Assembly: GCA_936908745.1 (NCBI GenBank)
Contig: CAKZFX010000015.1
Coordinates: 62,001 to 126,000, forward strand
Source of the DNA: an uncultured Chitinophagaceae bacterium
Lineage (GTDB): Bacteria > Bacteroidota > Bacteroidia > Chitinophagales > Chitinophagaceae
Direction: 5' to 3'
Length of the DNA stretch: 64,000 nucleotides
Shown: piece after piece, positions 43,735-53,521 of the stretch
Numbering within the stretch: position 1 is the stretch's first letter
How the letters are laid out: each line of letters begins with the position of its first letter
Notes under the pieces: model-generated
The model's database searches: none
Seen by the model: the letters and a program-made list of their open reading frames with translations, nothing else
What the model was told of the DNA's origin: nothing
Made by a program: the position numbers and the translations under genes

Positions 43735-46700
43735 TGTATATATAAAAATACGTTGCCTGTGATACCGGCTGGTAACAGCGGCTTATTTTTTAAAGAATAG
43801 GGAGAGTTAAAATACGTTTTCCGTTGATCTGCCGGTAGTTGTTCATCGGCTTTCAACCGGTTGCGCCATGTGTTGGCTACTTCAATTTCTATTTTATTTT
43901 CTCCATGACGAATCGCCTTAGATATATCTACAGCATAAGGTTTTGTCCAAACCGTGCCGCAATCAATGCCGTTTACTTTTATGGTTGCTGTATTATATAC
44001 CGCTTCCAGTCGTAAAGAGGCAAATTGCAATTCAGCCTCCTTATTCACAACAAATGTACTGCTGTAAACCGCTGTTCCTGAATAATACTTTATCGCCGTG
44101 TCAACGTTTTCCGTCCAGCTTCTCAGTTCAGTAAATAAAACAGGTTGTGCAGGGCCTTGAAAAACCCTATCATATTGGACTTGCCAATTGGCGGAAAGAT
44201 TAATCGTATCTGTATAAGCAATTGGTGGCACTCTATTCATCACCGCCTTTTCAAATTTATTTTTAAACAGAAAAAAAAGCGATTGTGCCGGTTGTAACTT
44301 TGCAAACAATCGTACCCCTTCATCAGCATTATAGGCACTAAAAGCGCCAAAATCAGTTCCGGTTACGGGGTTTCTTCCTTCAGGAATCTTATTTTTTTGA
44401 TTAAACAATAATTCAATTTCCTGTACCGAATCAGTTTGGTTGGAAACGAAATAAATATCAGTATCATTTGTTTTCCGGTGTGTCCATGCGATCTTATTTT
44501 TTCCTTTCAGCACTTCAAGGTCTTTTTTTACACCCAGTTTTTCAAAATTGCTTTCATAATAAGGTACTGTGAAAATATTTTTTCCGGCAAGATTATACAA
44601 ACCATTATCCACCACAATCTTCGCTCCTGCATTTGCCAGTTGTTGTAACTTATTTCTTACCGCAGCACTCATTTTCGCATCCGGGTTCATTGGATGTTTA
44701 CCGGGAATAACCAGCACCGCATAACTGGCGCCACCGGGTGTTATCACTCTTCCATTCACCATTTTCATTTTTAACAGCACATCAGGATTGAAACAATCGT
44801 ATTGATAACCATTCAGCGGATCAATATAATTTTCCGGGTCGGCCATATTGGCTGAATGAGATACGCCATCGGGAATAGTGCGCTGAGGTTGCCCTTCATT
44901 TTGCAAACGTCGTTTCTCCTCTTCCACTTTTTCTTTTCCAAACAGGCCGGGCAAAGTGCTGACTAAACGATCGGGCAATACAGAGCGTCTTGGCAGTTCC
45001 TCGCCTGTGAAAACAGCAATGTCCACCACAGGTTTTCCCACCTGCAATAAAGATTGACATCTTGCCAAATAATCAATCCACGCCTTACTTTGCTTAAACC
45101 ATGCCTGGTCACGTTGATAAAACAACCCGATGCCATCTAATGTTATCCCCGGTTTTTTATCCAGCCAGGGACTTTGCATAAATACATGCAAGGCAAACTT
45201 ATTAATACCTGCGGCAAAAGCACGGTCGCCCAATATTTTCAGGTTGCCAGGATGTTCGCCCCAGTCACTGCGCAATGTGGTGAAAGCTTCTGCACCGATA
45301 CTATTTTTTCCATAAATGCGGCCACCGCTGATCGCATCCAGCATGTCATTTGGTTTATCATGCGTGGGACTGTTCACCCAAAACTCGCCCATCGGTATAT
45401 CGGCATACTGATAATGTTGCAAACCATCGCTTACAAATGTCGGCGCAATACTTTCAGCACTGAATTGAACAGCTTTACTATGCGCCAGCTTTTTCAACGT
45501 GCCATAAAATTTCTCATTCACCAGGTCAGTGATGGTCTGCCGCACATCATACAATATTTTTTCAGATGCAGCGGCATCATTCACCGGCGTGCCGGTCATT
45601 ACTATTAAATAAGGAAGCAGGTCATAGCCTCTTTTCTTTTTAAACTCTGCGGCAAATTGGCTGCTCCAGTTCTGGCTGCCGCATTCCCAACTGTCCATAT
45701 GAAAGACCTTGATCACTTCTTTGGCGGTAGCGGGATCTGTTTCCGTATAAAATTTATTAAACCAGTTGTTGAATTGTAAAGTGGCGGCTGTTGCGCTGAA
45801 TTTATCGCATTCCAATCCCTTGCCTCCACCAGCCGTGCTGTTCACGGCACCCGTTGAAGTATGACCCATACGAATGATAACCCAATCTGTTCCGGCGGGC
45901 GGTTGCCAATTTAATTTTCCATCAGCCGATAATTTATTCGAAAGATTAATGATATTCCTCACCGGTACAGCATCAGTCTTTTTTACTTCAGCATTTGTTG
46001 TAGCCGGTGCTATTCTCCAGACGCTCCCGTTTTTTGCTTCGTAGTTATTAATAACAGGTTCATCGCTTACATAAATTCCTTGCACACGCAACACCGGCTT
46101 CCATTTGGCAGCATCCAAATCCTCGCTACCCGGCTCTGTGCCTTCTTTCTGCCATACAAAACGGATATATTTTGCCGAAAATGTTTTCACCGCATGCGTA
46201 TAGCCTTCATCCCAATCCTGCCAGCCTTGTCGTGGTGGTATCAACGTATCAACGGCTATAAAGCTGATTCCATCATCGCTTTTTTGAATAATAAACCGCT
46301 GAGACTGGTAAGCATTGTTTTGTTTCTTGATTTTTACCTGTCGTACAGTAATGGCCTGCGGGTAATAGTATTGTATCCAGCAATTGCTATCAGCCCTGAA
46401 TGTTTGTTTGGCATTTATATCAGCTAAGAAACCGGCATCTGTTCCGCTGCTGGCCGACACCACAGGTTTCAACCCTTTTACAACAATCTCATTTGTATAG
46501 TTGGCCGGGTAGGCATACACCGCAATGTCTTTGTAATAATTTTGGTTGGCTTCGGGTTGTGGCAATACAATGGGTTCTTTGCTGCCCGATTTAACAAAGG
46601 TTTTTGTCCAAACCAGTTTTTGCATACTCATTTCCGGTTTGATCCACGGGCCACCGGCCAATGCAAATCCATCGCTGACATGCACACCTATTTCGAGTTT

Positions 46701-47018
46701 CAGTCGCCGGGCTTCCTGCAATGCAAATTTTACCATGTCCCACCATTCAGGTCTCAGCTGGCGAACCTGTGGCTGAAAAGGGATCTTTGAATTGGTATCT
46801 TTTATCGTCATCAGGTAAGCGCCGCCGATGCCGACTTGCTTCATTGCTTCGAGATCGGCTTTGATGCCTTCTTTTGATACAGCACCGTGCAGCCAGTACC
46901 AGACCACCCACGGCTTTGCAGATTGTGGAGGTTGTTTGAAGATGGCATCAAGATCGGTTTGAGCAACAAGCGAATTGCCCAACATCACTAATGATATAAA
47001 TAAAAATATTTTCCTCAT
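43731..47018 (-). CDS. GH106-family alpha-L-rhamnosidase
   Basis: A 1095-residue exported enzyme with a signal peptide (cut near SLVAQ). The N-terminal barrel opens AKPWVVWYWLHGAVSKEGIK and GIGGAYLMTI, followed by WWDMVKFALQEARRLKLEIG. The centre has SMEWxxR-like HMDSWECGSQNWSSQFAAEF, and a C-terminal galactose-binding-like domain ends with VNGIDCGTVWTKPYAVDI. This domain order and length fit GH106 alpha-L-rhamnosidases, which in Bacteroides remove rhamnose from rhamnogalacturonans I and II. It is part of the leftward glycosidase operon, and a rhamnose catabolic block lies nearby. Confidence 0.85.
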   Translation of the reverse strand: MRKIFLFISLVMLGNSLVAQTDLDAIFKQPPQSAKPWVVWYWLHGAVSKEGIKADLEAMKQVGIGGAYLMTIKDTNSKIPFQPQVRQLRPEWWDMVKFALQEARRLKLEIGVHVSDGFALAGGPWIKPEMSMQKLVWTKTFVKSGSKEPIVLPQPEANQNYYKDIAVYAYPANYTNEIVVKGLKPVVSASSGTDAGFLADINAKQTFRADSNCWIQYYYPQAITVRQVKIKKQNNAYQSQRFIIQKSDDGISFIAVDTLIPPRQGWQDWDEGYTHAVKTFSAKYIRFVWQKEGTEPGSEDLDAAKWKPVLRVQGIYVSDEPVINNYEAKNGSVWRIAPATTNAEVKKTDAVPVRNIINLSNKLSADGKLNWQPPAGTDWVIIRMGHTSTGAVNSTAGGGKGLECDKFSATAATLQFNNWFNKFYTETDPATAKEVIKVFHMDSWECGSQNWSSQFAAEFKKKRGYDLLPYLIVMTGTPVNDAAASEKILYDVRQTITDLVNEKFYGTLKKLAHSKAVQFSAESIAPTFVSDGLQHYQYADIPMGEFWVNSPTHDKPNDMLDAISGGRIYGKNSIGAEAFTTLRSDWGEHPGNLKILGDRAFAAGINKFALHVFMQSPWLDKKPGITLDGIGLFYQRDQAWFKQSKAWIDYLARCQSLLQVGKPVVDIAVFTGEELPRRSVLPDRLVSTLPGLFGKEKVEEEKRRLQNEGQPQRTIPDGVSHSANMADPENYIDPLNGYQYDCFNPDVLLKMKMVNGRVITPGGASYAVLVIPGKHPMNPDAKMSAAVRNKLQQLANAGAKIVVDNGLYNLAGKNIFTVPYYESNFEKLGVKKDLEVLKGKNKIAWTHRKTNDTDIYFVSNQTDSVQEIELLFNQKNKIPEGRNPVTGTDFGAFSAYNADEGVRLFAKLQPAQSLFFLFKNKFEKAVMNRVPPIAYTDTINLSANWQVQYDRVFQGPAQPVLFTELRSWTENVDTAIKYYSGTAVYSSTFVVNKEAELQFASLRLEAVYNTATIKVNGIDCGTVWTKPYAVDISKAIRHGENKIEIEVANTWRNRLKADEQLPADQRKTYFNSPYSLKNKPLLPAGITGNVFLYIQ

Positions 47019-47027
47019 TGATTAAAA

Positions 47028-47117
47028 TACATTTCCCACGGAGACACAAAGATCACAAAGAATATCTACTTAGTGGGTCTTAGTGCCCCTGCCTGCCGGC
47101 CGGCAGGTTTGTGGGAA
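47028..47117. repeat. Family A repeat with nested family E palindrome, overlapping a gene end
   Basis: The element starts TTTCCCACGGAGACACAAAG and ends GTTTGTGGGAAAAA. At 47088-47107 it contains CCTGCCTGCCGGCCGGCAGG, a near copy of the palindromes at 14582, 19628 and 38240. The stop codon and last about 17 codons of the GH43-like gene lie inside it and read out as FSHKPAGRQAGALRPTK. Confidence 0.8.
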
Positions 47118-48253
47118 AAATCTTTAGACGTTGCCACCGCTATTCCCCTTGTATCCTTCTTATCCACCGCACAGTAAAAATGATACACCACACCTTTCCA
47201 TTTTACCACAAATGACTTATGTGCATATTTTGCATCATACGGCTCGGTTGATTTTACAAGATCGTCGCCGTTCCAGTCTGTCCAGTTTACCAAATCGTAA
47301 CTGCACGCAAAACGATTAAAGGTTTCGTTCTTTCTTTTTTCCCAGAAAGCACCAAAGTAAAACATCACCCACACATCATTTATCCTTTGGATAACCGCAT
47401 CGCCCGTGATGCCAATACCGTGTTCCATTACCGGGTCTGCATGATAACGTTTCCAGTTCACCATATCATCGCTGACGGCCATGCCAATTCGCTCAAACCA
47501 ACGCCACTTGGGTTTATTACCACTGCTGTCTCCGTTGGCATTGTAATACATAATAAACTCGCTGCCCAATGTTTTATTTTCATCACGGATAATACTGCTT
47601 TTAAACAACTTCCGGTTTTCCCACCAGCGAACATCTTTATCGGTTGAGCTTAACACAGGCTGTTGCAAACGTTGCCATTCATGTGGTTTTGCCGGGTTCT
47701 TTTTTGTGTAAGCCATACCGATTGCCAGCGGACCAGCTTCATAGCCCCTGTCCTTTCCGCCAATAAAAGATAACCAATACTTCGATTGATATTTCTTTAG
47801 TTTATAACTGCCGCCCCATTTTGTGTCCTGCAAAGCGATATAACCGGCTTTTTGGTTATTGTCCCAATCGGTTGTATCGGAAAAACTTAAAATGCGACCC
47901 AGTGTTTTCCATTCCAGCAAGTCTTTACTTTTTGCCAGCCATGTTTCATAACCACGACCATCAAACTGGATATAGGTCATGTACCAGCTATTGCCCTTGC
48001 GGAACACAGATGGGCAATCAATCTTTTTAGTGCTGTCGGCAGGCGAAACCACCATTCCATATTTATAAGGTGTCTTTACTTCTTCATATACCCGTTGCAT
48101 TATCTCCTGCGGCACTTCTTTCTTTTGTGTTTTACCACAAAGGGCACAAAGAAGCAGCCACACAGAGAGCACAAAGATTTTTTTTGTGTTCTCTGTGAAA
48201 ACCTTCGTGTTCTTTGTGGTTAATTCCCTATCGTATCTCCTTTGCTTTCTCAC
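47066..48253 (-). CDS. GH43-like beta-propeller glycosidase with repeat-encoded ends
   Basis: A 395-residue frame. Residues about 55-375 form a five-bladed propeller of the GH43/GH32/GH117 type: KKIDCPSVFRKGNSWYMTY (with a candidate catalytic Asp), ETWLAKSKDLLEWK, IGMAVSDDMVNWKRY and ACSYDLVNWTDW. The N-terminal 45 residues, including the hydrophobic IFVLSVWLLLCALCG, are encoded by a family A inverted repeat. The last about 17 residues are encoded by another repeat. The frame overlaps the GH2 gene end by 26 bases, so the true start may be internal (for example the ATG of MQRVYEEV). Probably an arabinosidase- or galactosidase-like enzyme of the pectin operon. Confidence 0.65.
   Translation of the reverse strand: MRKQRRYDRELTTKNTKVFTENTKKIFVLSVWLLLCALCGKTQKKEVPQEIMQRVYEEVKTPYKYGMVVSPADSTKKIDCPSVFRKGNSWYMTYIQFDGRGYETWLAKSKDLLEWKTLGRILSFSDTTDWDNNQKAGYIALQDTKWGGSYKLKKYQSKYWLSFIGGKDRGYEAGPLAIGMAYTKKNPAKPHEWQRLQQPVLSSTDKDVRWWENRKLFKSSIIRDENKTLGSEFIMYYNANGDSSGNKPKWRWFERIGMAVSDDMVNWKRYHADPVMEHGIGITGDAVIQRINDVWVMFYFGAFWEKRKNETFNRFACSYDLVNWTDWNGDDLVKSTEPYDAKYAHKSFVVKWKGVVYHFYCAVDKKDTRGIAVATSKDFSHKPAGRQAGALRPTK
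48130..48222. repeat. Family A inverted repeat at the GH2 / GH43-like junction
   Basis: The repeat opens TTTTACCACAAAGGGCACAA and closes GTGTTCTTTGTGGTTAA, with CACAGAGAGCACAAAG and GTTCTCTGTG between, making a long imperfect hairpin. It lies wholly within the predicted 5' end of the GH43-like gene, directly after the GH2 stop. It encodes a hydrophobic stretch that looks like a signal peptide. Confidence 0.8.
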
Positions 48254-51200
48254 CCGCCTGTTTATTTTTTGAATTGAACGGAACTAAGTAAAAACTGTAT
48301 TGATAATCCTTTGCCTTTACCTGGTATTGAGGCAACGGCGCTGCCACTTCGCTCCAGCTATCATTGCCACCCACGCCCATTTGCACAAGGTCAATATTCA
48401 GCGTAATATAATCAGCCGGTTTTAATTTGTTGGTATGCCTGGCCGTTGCAATGTTAGTTTCCGTGTAAGGCCATGCACTCATGCTTAATAAACTATCGGC
48501 CACCACTAATAAACCCTCCTTTGTTGCCGGGTTGCTTACATACATCCAGCGGACATCGGTACGGTTGCCATTCTCCTGTGGCACCACATAGTTTTCCATG
48601 AACTGGTAAATATCCTGGCTGTAAATACCCGCATCCATTCCATAACGTTTGTCAATATAATTTTCATAAGGGCCTTTGCCAAAGTATTCTATTTGTGTAA
48701 AATTTTTAGCAACGCCAGCCTGCATCCCAACCTTGGGAATATTTGGCAAACCCGGCTTCACTGTCAACGCATAGTTAACACGGATGATGCCATTGCCATA
48801 CACTTCATAAGTAACATTCACCCTTGCACTGTCATTGATCAATGAGTATTCACTTGTAACCACAATACCGCTTCCGTTTCTGCCATCGAACTTGCCGGTG
48901 CTGATATTAACCAGTTTGGGAACGGCTTCCTGCCATTGTTTCAGCACACGATGTGTTTTCCAGCCCCGTTTATCATTGTCCGTTTGCGGACGTGTAAAAT
49001 GCGGCAGCAGCGGCGCACCCGTTTTTTCCTTCCCGTTTTCAATATAAGAAACCAATGCGCCATTACTTTTATCAAAGCCTGCAGTAAAGTTTTTGCCTTT
49101 CACCTGTATCATTTTTTCATCGTCTTTCATGGATAATGCACCTGTAAAGACTTTTGAACCTGGCAACGCTTGCCTGTTGCCTGTTGCCAATTGATTACTG
49201 GCAATTTCAAATCCACTACCAGCCCAGGCCGTCGCTTTTAGCAAAACAAACCGGATCGTCAAATGATACTCTGCTCCGGGCTTCATCTTTGGCAACCATT
49301 GTGCTACCGGGAAATCAGCTTCGCTGGCAGGCGGCACATCAATGCCACCGATCTGTTTGCTGACGATCAGTTTCCCATTTTCTCTTACTTCCAGTACAGC
49401 CGTATAACTGTTTACATTTTTTACTTCGCTCCGGTTTGTAATCTTTATCAATCCCTTTGTTTCATCAGCCCATGCCACATCAATTAGTTGAAAGATGCGT
49501 TTACATTCCCACATTACGCCTTTAGGCGTTCCATCGGCATTCATAATTCCCTTGATCGTAAAATTGTCAAAATATTTTTCGCCATAATCACCGCCATAGG
49601 CATAAAAGGAAACACCCGCGGAGTCTTTTTTCAATAAACCCTGGTCTTTGAATTCCCAGATGCCGCCGCCGATCACTCTTGGCAGGCTCCGCCATTGGTC
49701 CCAGAATTCTTTGAGATTACCGGCGCTGTTGCCCATCGCATGTGCATACTCGCAAAAGAAAATCGGGCGTTTATCTCCGTTAGGTTGATTAACGAGCAAC
49801 GGCGCTGTATAATCAGAAGGATACATCCGGCTGATCACATCCACGTAATACTGGTCCAGTGGATTTTGTATGCGATGGCTGTGGTCATTACTTTTTAAAT
49901 AATGGGGATCGCTGGGGTCAATATAACCTTCTTCCTTCGGGCTGCCCATCGCAGGTTCATAATGCAGCGGCCTTGTCATATCAAAATCCTTTACCCATGC
50001 GGCCATTGCTGCATGATTAGGCCCGCTGCCCGCTTCATTGCCGAGGCTCCACATAATAATGGAAGGATGATTTTTATCCCGCAAGGCCATCCGGCTTACT
50101 CTATCAATGTATGCGCCTGCCCATGCCGCATCATGACTTAGCTTCCCACCCAATCCATGTGTTTCCAAATTAGCTTCATCTATTACCATGATACCAAATT
50201 CATCGCAGAGATCGAGTAAATAAGGGTCGCTGGGATAATGCGACAAACGCACACAATTAAAATTAAACTGCTTGATCGTTTTAATGTCCTGTAAAATGTC
50301 CTCTCTTGTCAATGCCTTCCCTCTTGTTGGATGATGATCGGGGCGATTAACGCCATATAAATAAGTCAGCTTTCCGTTGATCAATAATTTGCTGTCGCTG
50401 TTACGAAACTCAATCGAGCGAAAACCGACTTTACAGGTTTTTACTTCAAGCGTATTCCCGGCACTATCTTCTAAACTCAATACCAACTTGTATAAATTGG
50501 GCTCTTCCACACTCCATTTGGCAGGGTTAGTAACCGTTGTTTCCATCAAACCAAATTTCACTCTATCAAGCCGTGGATGAATTTCATTGATAATATCGCT
50601 GGCATTCTTACTCAACGATTGTTCCAACACGGCTTTGTCCGCTGCATCATATAACTGCGCTTTTAATTTATAGCCGTTCATTTCCACGCCTGATAAGTTT
50701 TCAATCCGTGGACGAATGCTCAACAGCGCATTTTTATAGTCCTTATCCAGTTTTGTTTGATAAAAAAAGTCGGCAATCCGCAGCTTCGGCTCTGCCATTA
50801 AATATACTTCCCGATGAATACCGCTCAAACGCCACTGGTCCTGGTCTTCTAAAAAGCTGCCATCGCTCCAGCGGATCACCCAAACTGAAACCACATTTTC
50901 TCCTTCTTGCAAATAGGGCGTGATATTAAATTCCGAAGGCAAAAAACTATCCTCTGCATAGCCTGCAAATTTTCCGTTCACCCATAACTTATACGCCGAA
51001 CTCACGCCACCAAAATGAAGCGTCACATTCATATCCTTCCAGTTCGCCGGAACAGTAAACGAACGCTGGTAACAGCCAACACCATTATAATCCTTTGGCA
51101 CATAAGGCGGGTTTACAGGGCGAAAGGGATACACCGCACTTTTATAAATCGGTTTATCATAGCCTTGCATTTCCCAATTGGAAGGAACAGGAGTTTTTCG

Positions 51201-51530
51201 CCAGCCTGTCACTTTATTTTTATAAAAATCTTTGGGCTCATCACCGGGTTTGGAAGCAAAGGCAAAATCCCAATCGCCATTTAAAGAAAGATAACGGCCG
51301 CTTTTTTCCCTTTCATTCATTAACGCATCAGTAATACCCGCATAGGAATATGCCGTCGCCCTTACCGCATCCCTATTGACAGCACTCACCAGCGGATCTT
51401 CATACGGTTCACGACTATAAACAGCAGGCGCCACCGGTATGGCAGCAGGTGTTTTATCTACCAACTGTGCCTGTAAATGGTAACTGGTGAATAGTGAAAC
51501 AATAAAACTTATTACAAACTGCTTCTTCAT
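48228..51530 (-). CDS. GH2 family glycosidase, large LacZ-type beta-galactosidase
   Basis: An exported 1100-residue enzyme (signal peptide ends HLQAQ) with the five-domain LacZ layout: sugar-binding domain (about 50-260), Ig-like domain, TIM barrel (about 370-680), second Ig-like domain, and the C-terminal beta-sandwich. The acid/base is Glu499 in SLGNEAGSGPNH and the nucleophile Glu594 in FFCEYAHAMGN. Typical activities are beta-galactosidase, beta-glucuronidase or alpha-L-arabinopyranosidase, all of which occur in pectin degradation. The start overlaps the upstream BASS gene stop by four bases (ATGA). Confidence 0.88.
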   Translation of the reverse strand: MKKQFVISFIVSLFTSYHLQAQLVDKTPAAIPVAPAVYSREPYEDPLVSAVNRDAVRATAYSYAGITDALMNEREKSGRYLSLNGDWDFAFASKPGDEPKDFYKNKVTGWRKTPVPSNWEMQGYDKPIYKSAVYPFRPVNPPYVPKDYNGVGCYQRSFTVPANWKDMNVTLHFGGVSSAYKLWVNGKFAGYAEDSFLPSEFNITPYLQEGENVVSVWVIRWSDGSFLEDQDQWRLSGIHREVYLMAEPKLRIADFFYQTKLDKDYKNALLSIRPRIENLSGVEMNGYKLKAQLYDAADKAVLEQSLSKNASDIINEIHPRLDRVKFGLMETTVTNPAKWSVEEPNLYKLVLSLEDSAGNTLEVKTCKVGFRSIEFRNSDSKLLINGKLTYLYGVNRPDHHPTRGKALTREDILQDIKTIKQFNFNCVRLSHYPSDPYLLDLCDEFGIMVIDEANLETHGLGGKLSHDAAWAGAYIDRVSRMALRDKNHPSIIMWSLGNEAGSGPNHAAMAAWVKDFDMTRPLHYEPAMGSPKEEGYIDPSDPHYLKSNDHSHRIQNPLDQYYVDVISRMYPSDYTAPLLVNQPNGDKRPIFFCEYAHAMGNSAGNLKEFWDQWRSLPRVIGGGIWEFKDQGLLKKDSAGVSFYAYGGDYGEKYFDNFTIKGIMNADGTPKGVMWECKRIFQLIDVAWADETKGLIKITNRSEVKNVNSYTAVLEVRENGKLIVSKQIGGIDVPPASEADFPVAQWLPKMKPGAEYHLTIRFVLLKATAWAGSGFEIASNQLATGNRQALPGSKVFTGALSMKDDEKMIQVKGKNFTAGFDKSNGALVSYIENGKEKTGAPLLPHFTRPQTDNDKRGWKTHRVLKQWQEAVPKLVNISTGKFDGRNGSGIVVTSEYSLINDSARVNVTYEVYGNGIIRVNYALTVKPGLPNIPKVGMQAGVAKNFTQIEYFGKGPYENYIDKRYGMDAGIYSQDIYQFMENYVVPQENGNRTDVRWMYVSNPATKEGLLVVADSLLSMSAWPYTETNIATARHTNKLKPADYITLNIDLVQMGVGGNDSWSEVAAPLPQYQVKAKDYQYSFYLVPFNSKNKQAGEKAKEIR

Positions 51531-52813
51531 TTTCTTTCTTTACTATCAATTTCTTTTTTATCATCTGTAACCGGCTTCCGTCGCCAGTAGTTTGCCAAAA
51601 TACTTCCACTGATATTCATCCATGGGCTGAACACCGCAGCGGCCAGGCCCACCGTTCCCAACTTGCCCATGCTTCCGGCAATGCCGCTGGCCATACCGCC
51701 ATTTTGCAAACCTACTTCAAATGCGATCGTCCGGCTGGAATTGATGTCCATACCAAACAACCGGCTTAACCAGTAACCAAAAAAATAACCGGCTGCGTTA
51801 TGGATCACCGAAGCGATAAATAACAATAAACCCACTTTCATCAAATTATCACGACCGGCCGCCGTTGTCACCGTGGTAAAATAAATAATCCCAAACATAG
51901 AGATCAGCGGCATTATCTTATCCAGCGTCGGGAAACGTTTATGCAGGAAATTGTAAACAATTCCCACCAATACCGCACCGGCAAAGAAACCTGAAAGGTT
52001 TACCGATTGCAATAAGGCTTCATCTGTTATATTTTTCTGCAGGAATAAAACCAATACCAAAATCCATACTAAAGAAACAAGACCAATGCTGTAAATAATT
52101 TTTCTTTGTTTACCTGTTGCTCTTTTTAAATAATCATGTAATAAAGCAGCTCCTATTGGCACGAGAACAATTTTTACAATCTCCAGCATCATATCCACAA
52201 ACTTTACTTCTATCAATGTGCCTGCAAATGTTTTCATCAGCAATGGTGTCAGGAAGGGAGCAACCAATGTGGCCATTGCTGTAACAATTACCGACAACAC
52301 CAGGTTCGCCCTTGCGAGATACACCATCACGTTAGACGCCAGCCCGCTGCTGCAACTGCCGATCAAAATAATTCCTGCGGCTATTTCCGGCTCAAACGAG
52401 AAAACAGTAATTAATAACAAACCCATCAACGGCATAATCGTAAAATGACAAAACAATCCCACTAATACGCCTTTGCCCGTTGATGCAAGCCCGCTGAAAT
52501 CTTTCAGGCTCATGTGCGTGCCCATGCCAAACATTACGAGTTGGATAATAACTAATATCAGCGTTTTATCACGCAGGTTCACGCCGCCCCAATTTTTAAA
52601 CGCTTCGGGAAAGAGCATACCTGCCACCACCGCACTGATGATCCATGCCGTGTATTGATAACCTTTCAACGCTGTCACCGAACCAAGACCGATAGCCAGG
52701 CTGACAGCAGTGGCCAATGCAAAAGGCTTATACAAAGATGGTTGCTGCATCACAATACCGATCAGCAGCACAACTGCAAACAAACCCGAAGCGTATAAAA
52801 AATACTTTTTCAA
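51527..52813 (-). CDS. BASS-family (bile acid:sodium symporter type) transporter
   Basis: A 428-residue protein of about ten to eleven helices. It has the BASS signatures GSCSSGLASNVMVYLARAN and FEVGLQNGGMASGIAGSMGK, which form the crossed sodium and substrate sites. The family carries organic acids, such as bile acids, pyruvate, pantothenate and sugar acids. The first codon is TTG at 52813, five bases after the stop of the racemase-like gene. An in-frame stop lies just upstream, and the next Met would remove helix one. Being placed with a sugar-acid kinase and RuBisCO-like protein, it probably imports the acidic sugar they degrade. Substrate unknown. Confidence 0.75.
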   Translation of the reverse strand: MKKYFLYASGLFAVVLLIGIVMQQPSLYKPFALATAVSLAIGLGSVTALKGYQYTAWIISAVVAGMLFPEAFKNWGGVNLRDKTLILVIIQLVMFGMGTHMSLKDFSGLASTGKGVLVGLFCHFTIMPLMGLLLITVFSFEPEIAAGIILIGSCSSGLASNVMVYLARANLVLSVIVTAMATLVAPFLTPLLMKTFAGTLIEVKFVDMMLEIVKIVLVPIGAALLHDYLKRATGKQRKIIYSIGLVSLVWILVLVLFLQKNITDEALLQSVNLSGFFAGAVLVGIVYNFLHKRFPTLDKIMPLISMFGIIYFTTVTTAAGRDNLMKVGLLLFIASVIHNAAGYFFGYWLSRLFGMDINSSRTIAFEVGLQNGGMASGIAGSMGKLGTVGLAAAVFSPWMNISGSILANYWRRKPVTDDKKEIDSKERK

Positions 52814-52818
52814 AAGAA

Positions 52819-53481
52819 TTATTTAATGATCGTTTGCAAATACTCCATCGCTATTGGCGGGCTTGCCAGTATCGGCACTTTGCGATCGGCCTCGCTCAAT
52901 GTATCCACCACTCTTGCCATGCTCGCCTGTGCCAATACAATTACATCGGTTTCGTTCACCAACTGTTTTAATGCTTCAGCTACTTTTTGATCGTGTGTGG
53001 CTGCATCGCCGCTCATCAATGCATCAAATGCACCTTCGCACAACACTTGTTTTAATTCTATTTCTTTACCAGCTGCGGCTGCTCTTCGCTGCACCAGGTC
53101 ACTTGTCGGCGCTAACGTGGTTGATAACGTTGCTATCACGCCGATGCGTTTGCCTGCCTGCACTGCTTTGTCGGCCATCGGCTGATCTACTCTCAATACC
53201 GGCACGCCTGTCAATGTCGCTGCGGTTTCCACCGCCGGGCCAATGGATGAACAGGTGAATAAAATAAAATCCGCACCCGCTTCTTCCGCCGACGCTGCAT
53301 AGTTCACCACTCTTTTACTTGTGGACGCTGTCAGTTCGCCACAGGCAATCGTGTTCTTGATCAGACTATCATCCACGATGTTAAACACTTTCACACCCGG
53401 CAAATACTTATTACACAACTCCGCAAATACTGGCACTAACGTCGCCGAAGTATGAACCAATCCTAACGTCTTTTGAGACAT
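52819..53481 (-). CDS. Asp/Glu racemase superfamily protein, one catalytic cysteine
   Basis: A 220-residue protein of the Asp/Glu/hydantoin racemase fold. The first active-site cysteine is Cys77 in ILFTCSSIGPAV. At the second site, where racemases have ILGC or ILAC, it reads VLAQASM, so the second cysteine is lost; Cys148 (VLCEGA) is elsewhere. Family members include racemases, maleate isomerase and arylmalonate decarboxylase, the last also working with one cysteine. A lyase, decarboxylase or isomerase acting on a sugar-acid intermediate is therefore more likely than amino-acid racemisation. It is grouped with the transporter and kinase genes. True reaction unknown. Confidence 0.7.
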   Translation of the reverse strand: MSQKTLGLVHTSATLVPVFAELCNKYLPGVKVFNIVDDSLIKNTIACGELTASTSKRVVNYAASAEEAGADFILFTCSSIGPAVETAATLTGVPVLRVDQPMADKAVQAGKRIGVIATLSTTLAPTSDLVQRRAAAAGKEIELKQVLCEGAFDALMSGDAATHDQKVAEALKQLVNETDVIVLAQASMARVVDTLSEADRKVPILASPPIAMEYLQTIIK

Positions 53482-53521
53482 ATTTTAAATTTATTTTTTG
53501 TTATCAACTTCGTTGTGCCTG

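Noticed and set aside
49154..49210. Possible repeat insertion inside GH2 (TGTTGCC units)
   Set aside because: The translated segment fits the expected GH2 linker (GFEIASNQL resembles the usual EIAWEQF), so an insertion is not needed to explain it.
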